DNA of 64,000 nt, from positions 1 through 64,000 of the forward strand of contig NZ_MIKC01000041.1 of assembly GCF_001730315.1 (NCBI RefSeq), read 5' to 3'. The DNA comes from Enterococcus ureilyticus (lineage in GTDB: Bacteria; Bacillota; Bacilli; Lactobacillales; Enterococcaceae). Positions 1-9,502 of this stretch are shown here, one piece after another. The translations under genes were made by a program, and so were the position numbers. The first letter of the stretch is position 1; each line of letters begins with the position of its first letter. Below the pieces are notes generated by a model. The model made no database searches, was not told the origin of the DNA, and worked only from the letters and a program-made list of their open reading frames with translations.

Positions 1-65
1 CGACTTAATTCTAAAGGATATCAGGGTGTCTTTTCTATTATTTTGCATTAAAAAGATGCCGGTGA

Positions 66-347
66 TTTCTCACCAACATCAGAAAGTATAGAGCCGGCGT
101 TCCATTTAGACGAGAGTATGTGAATCATCATATTAAACGATGTGTTGAGCAATGTGGAATAAAGAAACCCTTCCACACCCACTTAGCTCGCCATACAATG
201 GCAAGTTTAGTCGCTGGTCATTGTGATTGGGAAGTATTGAAAGCTCGTTTAGGTCATACAGATAAAACAACCTCTGAAATTTATCGACACTTAACATCAG
301 AAGAAAGATTAAAACCACTAGAAGCTTTTCAAATTTTGGAAAGCTGA
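66..347 (+). pseudogene. Tyrosine recombinase (phage/ICE integrase) C-terminal remnant
   Basis: The reading frame ending at 347 carries the C-terminal catalytic signature of tyrosine recombinases: HLARHT (Arg of the H-x-x-R box), LGH, and the nucleophile region IYRHLT. No start codon or SD fits it. Upstream, an alternative frame (55-120) gives a plausible continuation that only joins by a frameshift near 113-116, and in-frame stops lie further upstream. So this is a broken or truncated integrase, probably the relic of an integrated element. Whether more of it lies to the left cannot be seen. Confidence 0.7.
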
Positions 348-755
348 CTACACGTTTTGGATAATTCCACAGTGAAAAGCTTGGAATCATCACTTACTTT
401 TTAATGGCTGTAGTCAGAGTGGTAGTCAATTTAATAAAAAATTCAATGATATCAATAGATAGCGTACTTTTAGCACGAAGTAAAGAAATTAGAAGATAAG
501 TGTTTCTTAGATTGCCCGAGTAAAAAAGTGTGAAAGAGTTTGGGACGCATAAGTCCCAATAAAAAAAGCTAGATACCAGTCGAATTGATTGGCATCTGGC
601 TTATTTTTTGTATAAAAATAAGAACACCTTTAATCATGGTGCAAAAGAAGTGTTCATGAGCATGAATAAATAAAAATGTTTAAACGTGGCGAACGCTTTT
701 CCATTAAATGGCGGGATCTGGATGAGTTTCGTGTGGAAATTAGATAAGGAGAAGA
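348..755. other. Gene-poor stretch with worn fragments
   Basis: No convincing gene. It holds a short hairpin GGGAC/GTCCC around 542-556, a terminator-like inverted repeat at 568-610, and a 23-codon ORF at 676-747 (ends DLDEFRVEIR) without a clear ribosome-binding site. The mix fits decayed mobile-element DNA next to the integrase remnant. Confidence 0.5.
568..610 (+). terminator. Terminator-like hairpin
   Basis: An inverted repeat AGCTAGATACCA / TGGCATCTGGCT (G-U pairs allowed) is followed by TTATTTTTT. No intact gene lies directly upstream, so it may be a relic of the element's last transcription unit. Confidence 0.5.
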
Positions 756-893
756 ATGCCATTGACAGGTTTACTCATCACCCTAAAGAGGGGGATTTAC
801 AAATTTAATAATGTATTAATCGAACCAACATATTCAGTAACACTCATTCAAATAGTCGAAGAATTGCAAGAGACAGCACAAGCTGATAATTAA
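756..893 (+). CDS. Small hypothetical protein (45 aa)
   Basis: An ATG at 756 follows TAAGGAG with close spacing and opens a 45-codon frame ending EELQETAQADN. The acidic, helical C-terminus looks coding, but no family was recognised. It converges with the membrane-protein gene on the other strand and overlaps its stop by a few bases. It may be a remnant of the same mobile element as the integrase tail rather than a functional gene. Confidence 0.35.
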   Translation: MPLTGLLITLKRGIYKFNNVLIEPTYSVTLIQIVEELQETAQADN

Positions 894-1201
894 ATTTTAA
901 AGCTTAAAATTACCAGGGCTACATAAGCTAGAATACAAATACCTGCTACAACAATAACAATAGGCCAATCAACATTATGGATAAATTGTTTAAACGTTTG
1001 GGATTTTTTACCATTTGCTTTATTTTCAAGGTATTGTTGATAATTGGATTCTGCTATAGATATGATTACAAAAAGAATAAATAGCCCAGAAACAAAAGAG
1101 GGCAAACGATTAAATTTATTAATGGAATAAAAATAAGCAGCAACAATTACTAGGTAAGAAAATAAATGACGAGAGATTAAACGACTAATAAATTTTGGCA
1201 A
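890..1201 (-). CDS. Small membrane protein of unknown function
   Basis: A frame of 103 aa starting at a TTG at 1201, chosen because AAAGGAG lies about 7 nt upstream; the open frame extends further 5' but that part lacks an SD. It shows hydrophobic segments around residues 14-30, 36-54 and 83-102, with a short basic loop (ENKANGKKSQTFKQF) between the second and third. This suggests three membrane helices. No family was recognised. It lies between mobile-element remnants and the efflux operon. Confidence 0.5.
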   Translation of the reverse strand: MPKFISRLISRHLFSYLVIVAAYFYSINKFNRLPSFVSGLFILFVIISIAESNYQQYLENKANGKKSQTFKQFIHNVDWPIVIVVAGICILAYVALVILSFKI

Positions 1202-1682
1202 AACAATCACTCCTTTTTTAATAATTGTATCACCAGTAGAGCAGGAAAGAAATACACATTCGAATGAAAGAAAAGAGTAGGAATCAAAAAAATCTCTATT
1301 ACTTATCTCAATCAAGATAAAAAAATAGACCGACATTGGTTCGAAGACGCACCGATTGATTGGTGATGTTCTATTTTTTTATCAATAAAGGCAGTATGTA
1401 AAGTCTAATTTCATATTGGGCTTTTTTTCCTTATATAAGTATTTTGATTAAATCTATCAAACTTTTTGTTAGTTTACTTGTATCTGTGGACTTAATCGCA
1501 ATTTTTAATGATTTTTCAGTCCTCAGTTGTTATTAATCTATTTACAAAAGATCACTAGGGTTATGATTAAAAAAACTCCACCTAAAGTCCTCTATAAAAT
1601 CAGGCTATAGAATGATGATAAAAAAACATTCGTTATTTATAATGACTAAGTAAACAAAATAATGAAAGTAGGAGATTGAGAA
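1202..1682. other. Intergenic region before the efflux operon
   Basis: No gene is evident. It is AT-rich and holds an imperfect inverted repeat at about 1325-1378 followed by a T-run, and the SD GTAGGAG just before the ATG at 1683. No confident -35/-10 pair was found. Confidence 0.4.
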
Positions 1683-2525
1683 ATGAAAAAGAAATTGTTG
1701 ATAGGGGCAGGAGCTATTATTATTTTAGGAGTAGGTGTTTTTGTCTATCAGAATACACAGTCAAAAGAAACTGAAACAGCTAAGAGTATTAGCCTATATG
1801 AGGTAGAAAAACAAACACCACTTCATCTAAAAGGACAAGTCCAAGCTAAGTGGACTCAGTCTGTTTTACTAAGTACAGACAAAGGACCAGTCAAAACAAT
1901 TCATTATAATTTAGGAGACCATGTAACCAAAGATGCTGTCTTAGTAACCTATGAATGGGGCGAAAAAATTAAAGCTGAAAGAGACAGTATTATCGCCACA
2001 ATGAATCAAGATGCAAAAAATGATCCTTCTAAACCCGTAATGGTATTAAAAAGTACTGAAAATGAAATTAAAGGTACGGTTACAGAATACGACAAAGAGA
2101 AATTAAGTAAAGACATGGAGATTAAAATCGACTATGTAAATCAAAATAAATCAGTAACTGGGAAAATCACTACAATTTCTGAAATAAATGCTATTGATGA
2201 CACTAGTTCAACAAATGCAACAAGCAATTCAGCTACCATTGTAAACTATGATTTTACTGCGCAACCAGATGAGAATATTCCATTAGGCTACAGTGTAGAA
2301 ATCCTAATTCCTCGAAATGAGATTCATTTGCCAACGAAAAGTATTCAGGAAAAAGATGGGAAATTTTTTTCTTATCTGATTAAAGATAAAAAAGCACAAC
2401 AAAAAGAAGTAACTGTCAAGGAAGAAGATGGCTTTTACACTTTGGAAAGCGGCTTAGACGAAGGAAATAAAATTATTAAAAACGTTAAAGGAATCAAAGA
2501 TGGAATGGAAGTGGCAGTTCAATGA
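1683..2525 (+). CDS. Efflux periplasmic-adaptor-type (HlyD/MacA-like) membrane fusion protein
   Basis: A 280-aa protein with one N-terminal membrane anchor (about residues 5-22, no lipobox Cys) and an extracytoplasmic beta-rich body. It has the lipoyl-like segment (VKTIHYNLGDHVTKDAVLVTYE) and C-terminal domains typical of adaptors that pair with MacB-like ABC exporters. It is shorter than Gram-negative MacA and lacks a long coiled coil, as is usual in Firmicutes. The ATG is preceded by GTAGGAG. It overlaps the ATPase gene by 4 nt (ATGA) and heads a three-gene operon. The substrate is unknown; peptides, macrolides or lipids are all possible. Confidence 0.75.
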   Translation: MKKKLLIGAGAIIILGVGVFVYQNTQSKETETAKSISLYEVEKQTPLHLKGQVQAKWTQSVLLSTDKGPVKTIHYNLGDHVTKDAVLVTYEWGEKIKAERDSIIATMNQDAKNDPSKPVMVLKSTENEIKGTVTEYDKEKLSKDMEIKIDYVNQNKSVTGKITTISEINAIDDTSSTNATSNSATIVNYDFTAQPDENIPLGYSVEILIPRNEIHLPTKSIQEKDGKFFSYLIKDKKAQQKEVTVKEEDGFYTLESGLDEGNKIIKNVKGIKDGMEVAVQ

Positions 2526-3208
2526 TCAAAATGGAGCATGTCAACAAATATTATTCATTAGATCAAGAAAGAATTCATGTTTTAAAAGATATTAATTTAG
2601 AAATACAAGAACATGAGTTTGTTGCGATCATGGGACCATCAGGGTCAGGAAAATCCACTTTGATGAATACAATAAGTTTTTTAGACGGTAGTTTTGAAGG
2701 GAGTTATCTTTTCAATGGCGAAGATGCTTATAGCTATAATGACAATAAGCTATCAAAAATTCGGAATAAATCAGTAGGGTTTGTTTTTCAATCGTTTCAA
2801 TTGATTGAAAATAATACGGTTTTTGAAAACGTCGCTTTACCCTTATTATACGGAGGAATGAGGTATGGAAATACCAAAGAATTGGTAATGAAAGCTTTAG
2901 AAAAAGTTGGCATTCCAGATAAATACAACAAACTGCCAAAACAACTTTCTGGTGGGCAGCAGCAAAGAGTTGCAATTGCCAGAGCGATTGTTGGAAATCC
3001 TAATTTTATTGTGGCGGATGAACCGACTGGCGCTTTGGACACTCATACTTCAGCTGATATTATGGAATTATTCCAACGATTGAATGATGAAGAAAAAGTT
3101 ACGATATTGATGGTTACCCATGATAGTGAAGCCGCCCAATACTGCAAACGGATCATCACTGTTCGAGATGGTGAGATTATTGAAGGAGGAGCAGGCTATG
3201 CGTTTTAG
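2522..3208 (+). CDS. ABC transporter ATPase, MacB/LolD-type
   Basis: A 228-aa nucleotide-binding protein with Walker [10 protein letters not shown] near residue 39, Q-loop VFQSFQL, signature [14 protein letters not shown], Walker [10 protein letters not shown]-loop GALD and the switch His in VTHD. The set is complete, so it should be active. It sits between the adaptor and the permease with start/stop overlaps on both sides, so it is the energiser of the same exporter. Confidence 0.9.
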   Translation: MIKMEHVNKYYSLDQERIHVLKDINLEIQEHEFVAIMGPSGSGKSTLMNTISFLDGSFEGSYLFNGEDAYSYNDNKLSKIRNKSVGFVFQSFQLIENNTVFENVALPLLYGGMRYGNTKELVMKALEKVGIPDKYNKLPKQLSGGQQQRVAIARAIVGNPNFIVADEPTGALDTHTSADIMELFQRLNDEEKVTILMVTHDSEAAQYCKRIITVRDGEIIEGGAGYAF

Positions 3209-4409
3209 TGAAATTTGGAAAACATCGTTGAAATCTATTTTGAAAAATAAAAGGCGCAGTTTTCTAACGATGATCGGTTTGATCATCGGAGTTTCTTCGG
3301 TTATTACGATTTTTTCAATTGGACGTGGATTTGAGCGGTATGCGGCTGATTTTATAGGATTGGATAATTACGACTCCAGCGTGTATTTTAACTTTGCTCC
3401 GAAAGATCAATCGTTTTATGAAACTAATTTAGCTTCTTTTTCTGAAATTGATTTCGAGCGGATTGAAAATGTGGACGGTGTTAAATCCGTTGAGTACTAT
3501 GATAACGAAGAGAAAGGTGCTAAGTACTATTCACAGCAAATTGATGAAGCAAGCACTGCATCAACGCAAGGCTCATTTAAATTACTAGGATCAGATGGTA
3601 CAGAAACTATTTATGGGCGAAAAATAAAGAGCACGGATAATATCAATCGAAATAAAGTAATTGTCATTAATGAAACGATTGCCAAAGCTATAAAAAAAGA
3701 CAATCCTGAATCATTGATTGGGAAAAGTGTAACGATTCAAGGACAGCTTTTTGAAGTTATCGGTATCATGGAAGATCGTGATAATTCTGGATTTATTTCA
3801 ACACAAGAAGATTATGTTGTTGTAGAAGTACCTTCAGCAAGTTATGAAGAATATTTTGAAAGTCCGAAAGATTCGATTTTGGTTAAATTAGATACGGTTG
3901 CTGATCCTAAATTAGTAACAAAGGACATAGAAAAAATGTTGGATAAATATGGATCACTTAGAAATATGGGCGCATATGAAAGCCAAGACCTTGCTGGACA
4001 AGTTAGTCAACTTAGGATGATTCTAACTGGAATTACCGCTATTGTTTCAATAATTGGTGGTATTTCATTGTTTATTTCAGGGATTGGTGTTATGAACATG
4101 ATTTATATCTCTGTATCTGAACGAACGAAAGAGATTGGTGTCCGTCGTGCGATGGGTGGGACTAAAAATAATATCATGATGCAATTTTTGCTGGAAGGCA
4201 TCACACTGACTTTGATTGGTGGCGCAATTGGGTATGCATTTGGCATGTTGATTGGTTATGTAGTCGGAATGGTTACACCGTTTACGATCGTTCCAGATTT
4301 CTTTACGGCTATGTTAGCTTTAATTCTTTCGATTGGAATCGGGATTATTTTTAGTTGGTTACCAGCCAAAAGTGCTGCGAAGAAAGATATTGTTTCGTTG
4401 ATTCGTTAG
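3198..4409 (+). CDS. ABC transporter permease, MacB/FtsX family
   Basis: 403 aa when started at the ATG at 3198, which has GGAGGAG upstream; the open frame extends further but inside the ATPase gene. The topology is typical of MacB/FtsX: an N-terminal helix (SFLTMIGLIIGVSSVITIF), a large extracytoplasmic domain (about residues 45-265), then three helices with the ERTKEIGVRRAMGG loop before the C-terminal pair. It ends SAAKKDIVSLIR, the usual family ending. It overlaps the ATPase stop by 11 nt. Confidence 0.88.
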   Translation: MRFSEIWKTSLKSILKNKRRSFLTMIGLIIGVSSVITIFSIGRGFERYAADFIGLDNYDSSVYFNFAPKDQSFYETNLASFSEIDFERIENVDGVKSVEYYDNEEKGAKYYSQQIDEASTASTQGSFKLLGSDGTETIYGRKIKSTDNINRNKVIVINETIAKAIKKDNPESLIGKSVTIQGQLFEVIGIMEDRDNSGFISTQEDYVVVEVPSASYEEYFESPKDSILVKLDTVADPKLVTKDIEKMLDKYGSLRNMGAYESQDLAGQVSQLRMILTGITAIVSIIGGISLFISGIGVMNMIYISVSERTKEIGVRRAMGGTKNNIMMQFLLEGITLTLIGGAIGYAFGMLIGYVVGMVTPFTIVPDFFTAMLALILSIGIGIIFSWLPAKSAAKKDIVSLIR

Positions 4410-4410
4410 G

Positions 4411-4545
4411 TTATCCAGTTTTGAGGAATTAAAACGAGCAGTTACAAATTATATTGATTATTACAACCATCATCGGATAAAAGCAAAATTGACTGATATG
4501 AGTCCGGTTCAATACCGAATTCATACCAGTCGAGTAACAGGTTAA
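4411..4545 (+). pseudogene. IS3-family (IS150-type) transposase C-terminal fragment
   Basis: An open stretch without a start encodes the end of an IS3-group OrfB: YIDYYNHHRIKAKL and TDMSPVQYR are the standard C-terminal DDE-transposase motifs. It begins two bases after the permease stop codon and is followed by TACAACTTTTAGGG, which resembles an IS150-type terminal end. The rest of the element is missing, so this is a deletion relic. Confidence 0.8.
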
Positions 4546-4667
4546 TCTACGTACAACTTTTAGGGCCCACATCATTATGTCTCAGGCTCGTCACGGTTAT
4601 TTTTTTATTATTTTACAACAGATCATTTGTTTCGAGCGTTTTGGCAATATATTGTTCTAAAAAGAGA

Positions 4668-7085
4668 TTACTGCCTTAAATCAGTTAAAAGGTTTAAAGC
4701 TTGTTCTTGATTCATCAAACCTATTTTTAGTTTTTCTGCAATGATTTCGATTTCTGTCCCTTTTGCACCAACAGACATAGCCAAAGAACGAGCTTGTAAA
4801 GACATATGACCTTGTTGAATTCCTTCTGTGACTAAAGCACGCAATGCAGCTAAATTTTGTGCTAAACCAACAGCAGCTATTATCTCTGCTAACTCTTTTG
4901 CAGTCTTTACATTTAAGATGTCTAAAGCAGCTTGTGCTTTAGGTAATACACGAATTGCTCCGCCAACTGTTCCGATAGCCAACGGTAATTTAATTGTCCC
5001 TTTTAAGCCATCTTCTACAAGTTCCCATTGGCTTAACCCACGATAAGTTTCTTTCACAGCATATGCATGAGCCGCTGCTGCAACAGCTCGAGTATCATTG
5101 CCAGTGGCTAAAACTACCGCTTCAATTCCGTTCATAATGCCTTTATTGTGGGTTGCAGCACGATAAGGATCTAGTTGAGCTACTTTTGAAGCTGCAGCAA
5201 TCTTTTCTGCAATTAATTTTCCAGAAGCCAAATCTCCTGTTTTACTCAAACTAGCAAATGGAATGGTGCAAGTTGCTGTTACTAGTGATTCGGTTGCATA
5301 ATTACTTAGGATACTAAATAGAATTTCCTCATCAAACCATTGACGGAATAGATTGGCTACGCCTTCTAAAATAGAATTTAGAATGTTCGCTCCCATCGCA
5401 TCTTTTGTATCAACAAGTAAATCCACTGATAAATACCTATCATCTTCTGGAAACTGACGGACTTGAATTCGTTTTAAACCACCACCACGTTTTACAATAG
5501 AAGGATAGCTTTTTTCAGCTTGAATGAAAATTTCGTTAGAAGAGCGTTCGATGCGCTCTTTTATGACAGTGTCATTAGTAACGTTCATAAAGACGATTTG
5601 CCCTCTTAGTAGTCCTTCGGCAAGTTTACTTTGAATACCACCGTTTTTTCGCAACATTTTAAACCCATTGCTGCATGCGGCAATAACGGAGGGTTCTTCT
5701 GTTGCCATAGGGACTTGATAATGTTTATCATTTACTAAAACATCCGTAACAACGCCCATAGGCAACGCCAGTTCACTGATTTGATTTTCGATTAAGTGAT
5801 TAGCAACATCTTCATCTAAAGATATATTTTCTAACTCTTGTCTGTTTTCTGGAGAGAGGTGTCCATTATCTTGTAAAAAAGTTAATCGTTCATCTCTTGA
5901 TAGTTGATAAAACTTTTTATCAGCTGTTTTTTTTTTAGGTCGTTCAATAAGCATCGCAAGCCCTAAACCGCCGCCAACGCAAAGCGAAGCTACACCATAT
6001 TGCGTGTCCGTGTCTTCTAATTGGTGAGCTAAAGTCGAGACGATTCGAGCACCGGAAGCGCCGATTGGATGTCCTAAAGCAATGCCACCGCCCCAAATAT
6101 TGAGTTTTTCTTCTGGAATTGCTAATTCATTTTGAACAACGATAGAAGAAGCAGCGAAAGCTTCATTGATTTCAAATAGATCAATATCTTTGACATTCAT
6201 ATTATTTCGTTCCAATAGGGACTGGATCGCCTTTATGGGTGAAATTCCCATTATACTTGGATCAATTCCGATTTCAATCACATCTTTTATGATGGCAAGA
6301 TAAGGAATATGATGTTTTTGTGCAAAAGCTTTTGAGGTCAGCAGCATTGCTGAAGCACCATCATTGATTGTCGATGCATTTCCAGCTGTGACTGAACCAT
6401 CTTCTTTAAACACGGTTTTTAAGGTATTTAATTTTTCAAAAGTACTCTCTTTTCGAATACCTTCATCATGCTCAAAAACAGTACCCTCAATATTCAATGG
6501 AACGATTTCTTTCACAAATTTGCCGTCGGTTTGCGCTTTGGCAGCTTTTATTTGCGAGTGAAGCGCAAAGGTATCCTGCATTTCACGAGTAACATTAAAT
6601 TGTTCTGCAACATTTTCTGCTGTCATTCCCATCGCTTTTCCACTAAATGCATCTGTTAAACCGTCTACAATCATAGTGGGAACAGGTTTCGAATAAGTAT
6701 CATCTTCTTTATACGTGATAGCGGGAGCTGTTGTCATACTTTCTGTTCCGCCAGCTAAAACGACATCCGCTTCACCTAATTGAATCGCTTGTTTTGCTAA
6801 ACTGAGCGCTTTCATTCCAGATCCGCAAACTTCATTTACTGTAAAAGCAGGGATTTCAAAACTTAATCCACTATTGATAGCAATTTGTCTTGCAGGATTT
6901 TGCCCATTTCCTGCTTGCAATACATTGCCAAAGACGACTTTTTTTATATGTTTTGCTACGTTTGTATTTCTTGTAAGTAACTCTTTTGTCACAACCGTTC
7001 CTAGCTCAACTGCTGATAATGATTTTAATTGTCCTCGATACTTCCCTATAGGTGTTCTCAAGGCGTCGATAATTACGATTTCCAC
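4668..7085 (-). CDS. mvaE: Bifunctional acetyl-CoA acetyltransferase / HMG-CoA reductase
   Basis: The 805-aa fusion is characteristic of enterococci. Residues 1-385 are a thiolase with acyl-accepting Cys87 ([12 protein letters not shown]), [10 protein letters not shown] and CVGGGLG. From about 400 on lies a class II HMG-CoA reductase with the Glu of [10 protein letters not shown], the Lys/Asp region and [10 protein letters not shown], and the tail has [18 protein letters not shown]. It makes acetoacetyl-CoA from two acetyl-CoA and reduces HMG-CoA to mevalonate. The start is a GTG at 7085 with TGGAGGTG upstream. It is divergent from mvaS, which supplies the intervening HMG-CoA synthase step. 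Confidence 0.97.
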   Translation of the reverse strand: MEIVIIDALRTPIGKYRGQLKSLSAVELGTVVTKELLTRNTNVAKHIKKVVFGNVLQAGNGQNPARQIAINSGLSFEIPAFTVNEVCGSGMKALSLAKQAIQLGEADVVLAGGTESMTTAPAITYKEDDTYSKPVPTMIVDGLTDAFSGKAMGMTAENVAEQFNVTREMQDTFALHSQIKAAKAQTDGKFVKEIVPLNIEGTVFEHDEGIRKESTFEKLNTLKTVFKEDGSVTAGNASTINDGASAMLLTSKAFAQKHHIPYLAIIKDVIEIGIDPSIMGISPIKAIQSLLERNNMNVKDIDLFEINEAFAASSIVVQNELAIPEEKLNIWGGGIALGHPIGASGARIVSTLAHQLEDTDTQYGVASLCVGGGLGLAMLIERPKKKTADKKFYQLSRDERLTFLQDNGHLSPENRQELENISLDEDVANHLIENQISELALPMGVVTDVLVNDKHYQVPMATEEPSVIAACSNGFKMLRKNGGIQSKLAEGLLRGQIVFMNVTNDTVIKERIERSSNEIFIQAEKSYPSIVKRGGGLKRIQVRQFPEDDRYLSVDLLVDTKDAMGANILNSILEGVANLFRQWFDEEILFSILSNYATESLVTATCTIPFASLSKTGDLASGKLIAEKIAAASKVAQLDPYRAATHNKGIMNGIEAVVLATGNDTRAVAAAAHAYAVKETYRGLSQWELVEDGLKGTIKLPLAIGTVGGAIRVLPKAQAALDILNVKTAKELAEIIAAVGLAQNLAALRALVTEGIQQGHMSLQARSLAMSVGAKGTEIEIIAEKLKIGLMNQEQALNLLTDLRQ

Positions 7086-7241
7086 GACGTCACCTCCAAT
7101 ATGAAATATACCATGGTTTGTGAAAAAAGAATACTCTATAAATCATAATAAAAAAACTTCTTAAATTCTTTAACAAATTTTAAATTATCCTTTTTTCTAC
7201 CAATCTTCCTCGATTATATGATAAATTATAGGAGGTAATGA

Positions 7242-7268
7242 ATGAGAATAATGATAAAGGAGATATAA
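7242..7268 (+). CDS. Possible 8-codon leader ORF before mvaS
   Basis: The strongest SD of the region (ATAGGAGGT, 7228-7236) points not at mvaS but at an ATG at 7242 that opens an 8-codon frame (MRIMIKEI) ending one base before the mvaS ATG. The mvaS SD (AAAGGAGAT) lies inside this mini-ORF. It could couple or buffer mvaS translation. It may also simply be a second SD. Confidence 0.3.
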   Translation: MRIMIKEI

Positions 7269-7269
7269 A

Positions 7270-8421
7270 ATGAACGTTGGCATAGATAAAATTAGTTTTT
7301 TTGTCCCACCATATTATGTGGATATGACCGATTTAGCATTAGCAAGAGAGGTCGATCCAAATAAATTCCATATCGGAATCGGACAAGATAAAATGGCTGT
7401 TAATAAAAAAACACAAGATATCGTGACCTTTGCTGCAAATGCTGCAAAAAATATTTTAACAGAAGAAGATCAAGCACAAATCGATATGGTAATCGTAGGA
7501 ACGGAGTCTGGTATTGATGAATCGAAGGCCTCAGCTGTCGTTTTACATCGTTTGTTAGGGATTCAACCGTTTGCACGTGCATTCGAAATAAAAGAAGCTT
7601 GTTATGCAGGAACCGCAGCTCTACAATTTGCTTTAGCCCATATTCAACGTCATCCCAAAAGTAAGGTATTAGTAGTCGCATCTGATATTGCGAAGTACGG
7701 ATTAGCTTCCGGTGGCGAACCAACTCAAGGAGCTGGGGCTGTTGCTATGTTAATCTCAACTAATCCAAGAATTTTGGAATTAAATGATGATAGTGTGGCA
7801 TTAACACAAGATATTTATGACTTTTGGCGACCTGTGGGTCATGATTACCCGATGGTTGATGGACAATTGTCGAATGAAACCTACATTGAAGCTTTTCAAA
7901 AAGTTTGGGATGAATATCAAGAACGACATAAAAAGACAATCAAGGATTTTCAAGCACTAGCTTTTCATATACCTTATACAAAAATGGGGAAGAAAGCCTT
8001 ATTAGCTGCGTTGGAAGCTGAATCATCAAAAGAACAAGAACGTATTCTAACAAAATATGAAGCAAGTATTACCTATAGTCGCCAAGTCGGTAATCTTTAT
8101 ACTGGATCTTTGTATCTTGGGTTGATTTCGTTGTTGGAAAATGGTCAGTTGAATGCAGGAGATGAAATTGGTCTTTTTAGTTATGGATCTGGTGCTGTAG
8201 CTGAATTCTTCAGTGGGAAACTTGTTGAGGGTTATGAAGAATATTTATTGACTGATCTTCATCAAAAACAACTAGATGAACGACAAATCCTGTCGATTTC
8301 AGAGTATGAAGAGATGTTCAATGACCATTTGGATATTAATTTAGATCAAGACTATGAAGATTCGCTTTTGTATAGTATTGTCTCTGTTTCAAATACAGTA
8401 AGATTTTATAGGGAAAAATAA
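7270..8421 (+). CDS. mvaS: Hydroxymethylglutaryl-CoA synthase
   Basis: 383 aa, the family length. It condenses acetoacetyl-CoA with acetyl-CoA to HMG-CoA in the mevalonate route to isoprenoids. The nucleophile Cys111 is seen in EIKEACYAGTAAL, a Glu near residue 79 lies in VGTESGIDESKA, and the catalytic His is expected in the AFHIPYTKMGKKA segment. AAAGGAG lies 7-8 nt before the ATG. It is divergent from mvaE and followed by a strong terminator. Confidence 0.97.
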   Translation: MNVGIDKISFFVPPYYVDMTDLALAREVDPNKFHIGIGQDKMAVNKKTQDIVTFAANAAKNILTEEDQAQIDMVIVGTESGIDESKASAVVLHRLLGIQPFARAFEIKEACYAGTAALQFALAHIQRHPKSKVLVVASDIAKYGLASGGEPTQGAGAVAMLISTNPRILELNDDSVALTQDIYDFWRPVGHDYPMVDGQLSNETYIEAFQKVWDEYQERHKKTIKDFQALAFHIPYTKMGKKALLAALEAESSKEQERILTKYEASITYSRQVGNLYTGSLYLGLISLLENGQLNAGDEIGLFSYGSGAVAEFFSGKLVEGYEEYLLTDLHQKQLDERQILSISEYEEMFNDHLDINLDQDYEDSLLYSIVSVSNTVRFYREK

Positions 8422-8438
8422 CTAATTTAGTAAAAAAG

Positions 8439-8506
8439 TCGATTGATAATGTTGCGTATTAAAGTGCTGTGAAAAACAGTCAATACGCTGCATTATCGAT
8501 TTTTTA
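8439..8506 (+). terminator. Terminator after mvaS
   Basis: A long imperfect stem pairs GATAATGTTGCGTATT with AATACGCTGCATTATC and is followed by GATTTTTTATT. It ends the mvaS transcript. Confidence 0.8.
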
Positions 8507-8701
8507 TTACCAATCTAATTCGCAGTCAAGGGAACGACAGACTTCAATAAACTTATTATCAGGTTTTTGGTCAAGAATGAGGGTGTCGATCGCTGCATAG
8601 GTTGAAAATGTAAAAAAATTTTTCTTATATGATTTAGAGAGATCGCTCATTAATATCGCAGTTTTAGCTTGCGAAATCATATTGTTCTTTAAATACCCAC
8701 T
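8507..8701 (-). pseudogene. DeoR-family regulator C-terminal remnant
   Basis: The frame ending at 8507 matches the end of the DeoR sugar-sensing domain: AKTAILMSDLSKSYKKNFF corresponds to the usual 'AK-x-VILLADSSKFGK-xx-F' block and AAIDTLILD to 'EIDTLITD'. The helix-turn-helix part and most of the effector domain are absent, and no start fits. It is a truncated gene remnant. Confidence 0.6.
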
Positions 8702-8723
8702 TGTGATGAGTAAGGGACTTAAA

Positions 8724-8840
8724 ATGTATCCACTTATAATTATTGTCTTGGTGTTGATCACAGGGCAGATGTTTGGATTAAATGGAATGATTGTTATTTT
8801 ACCGGGGATAGCAGTATTATGGATTGATGATTATTCGTGA
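8724..8840 (+). CDS. Possible small hydrophobic protein (38 aa)
   Basis: An ATG at 8724 with a weak SD (AAGGGAC) opens a frame of 38 codons that is almost entirely one or two membrane segments (YPLIIIVLVLITGQMFG, then MIVILPGIAVLWI) and ends DDYS. It resembles a small membrane protein but no family was recognised; it might be a fragment. Confidence 0.35.
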   Translation: MYPLIIIVLVLITGQMFGLNGMIVILPGIAVLWIDDYS

Positions 8841-9040
8841 AAGTAAAAAAGAAAAAACAACCGTAGAAAAATAAGAGTACATGTTGTTTTATTAGAATTA
8901 AAAAAATAAATACGCAAGAAAAAATCAGAACATGATGCTTAAAATGATGTTTTGGTTTTTCTTTGAATAAATTCGATTATTAAATAGTTGTAAAATAAAG
9001 TGTTGTGTTTTAAACTGATAAGTGAGAGGTGATGATAATT

Positions 9041-9469
9041 ATGATTTTTAATCTAGAAAGTTTAGCAGAAAGGATTTATCAACTTAGTATTTTGCAGCAA
9101 AATGAAGTCCTTACGCAATTAAAAAAGGTACAATTAAATAGTTTACAGGCTCGCAGCCTTACATATATTAGCCAATATCCTGGAACGATGCAGCGTGATG
9201 TAGCCATTTACTTAGGCAAAAAACAAGCAACGGTTACGAATATCTTAAAAGGATTGCAAGAAAGACAATTTATCTATCGTGAAATCCCTAAAGACAATGA
9301 ACGACAAAAAAATATTTTTCTTACTAGAGAAGGAAAGCAAATCGTCAGTCAAGTAAATCAAATTTTTGAGCAATTAGATGAGAAGGTACGTAGTGGTTTG
9401 ACGAAAGAAGAACAAAAACAGCTAAAAGAGAATTTACTCAAAGTTGAAAATCATTTTAAAGAGCAATAG
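9041..9469 (+). CDS. MarR-family transcriptional regulator
   Basis: 142 aa. It has a winged-helix DNA-binding domain: SLTYISQYPGTMQRDVAIYLG and KKQATVTNILKGLQERQFIYR are helix 3/recognition helix, followed by the wing KDNERQKNIFLTREGKQ typical of MarR proteins. The ATG at 9041 is preferred over upstream in-frame GTG/ATG because GAGAGGTG lies about 10 nt before it. The adjacent CorA-type gene follows after 33 nt and may be co-transcribed. Ligand and targets are unknown. Confidence 0.85.
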   Translation: MIFNLESLAERIYQLSILQQNEVLTQLKKVQLNSLQARSLTYISQYPGTMQRDVAIYLGKKQATVTNILKGLQERQFIYREIPKDNERQKNIFLTREGKQIVSQVNQIFEQLDEKVRSGLTKEEQKQLKENLLKVENHFKEQ

Positions 9470-9502
9470 TAGATTTTTTTAAATGACATTGGAGGTTTTT
9501 TT

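Noticed and set aside
542-556. GGGAC/GTCCC hairpin as a terminator
   Set aside because: It is not followed by a T-run on the plus strand and has no gene directly upstream; left as part of the decayed region.
3120-3197. Longer N-terminus of the MacB-like permease
   Set aside because: It lies within the ATPase gene; the ATG at 3198 has a good SD and gives the normal family N-terminus.
4828-5046. Open frames antisense to mvaE (also near 6364-6659 and 6874-7104)
   Set aside because: They are shadows of a conserved coding gene with no SD or recognisable protein features.
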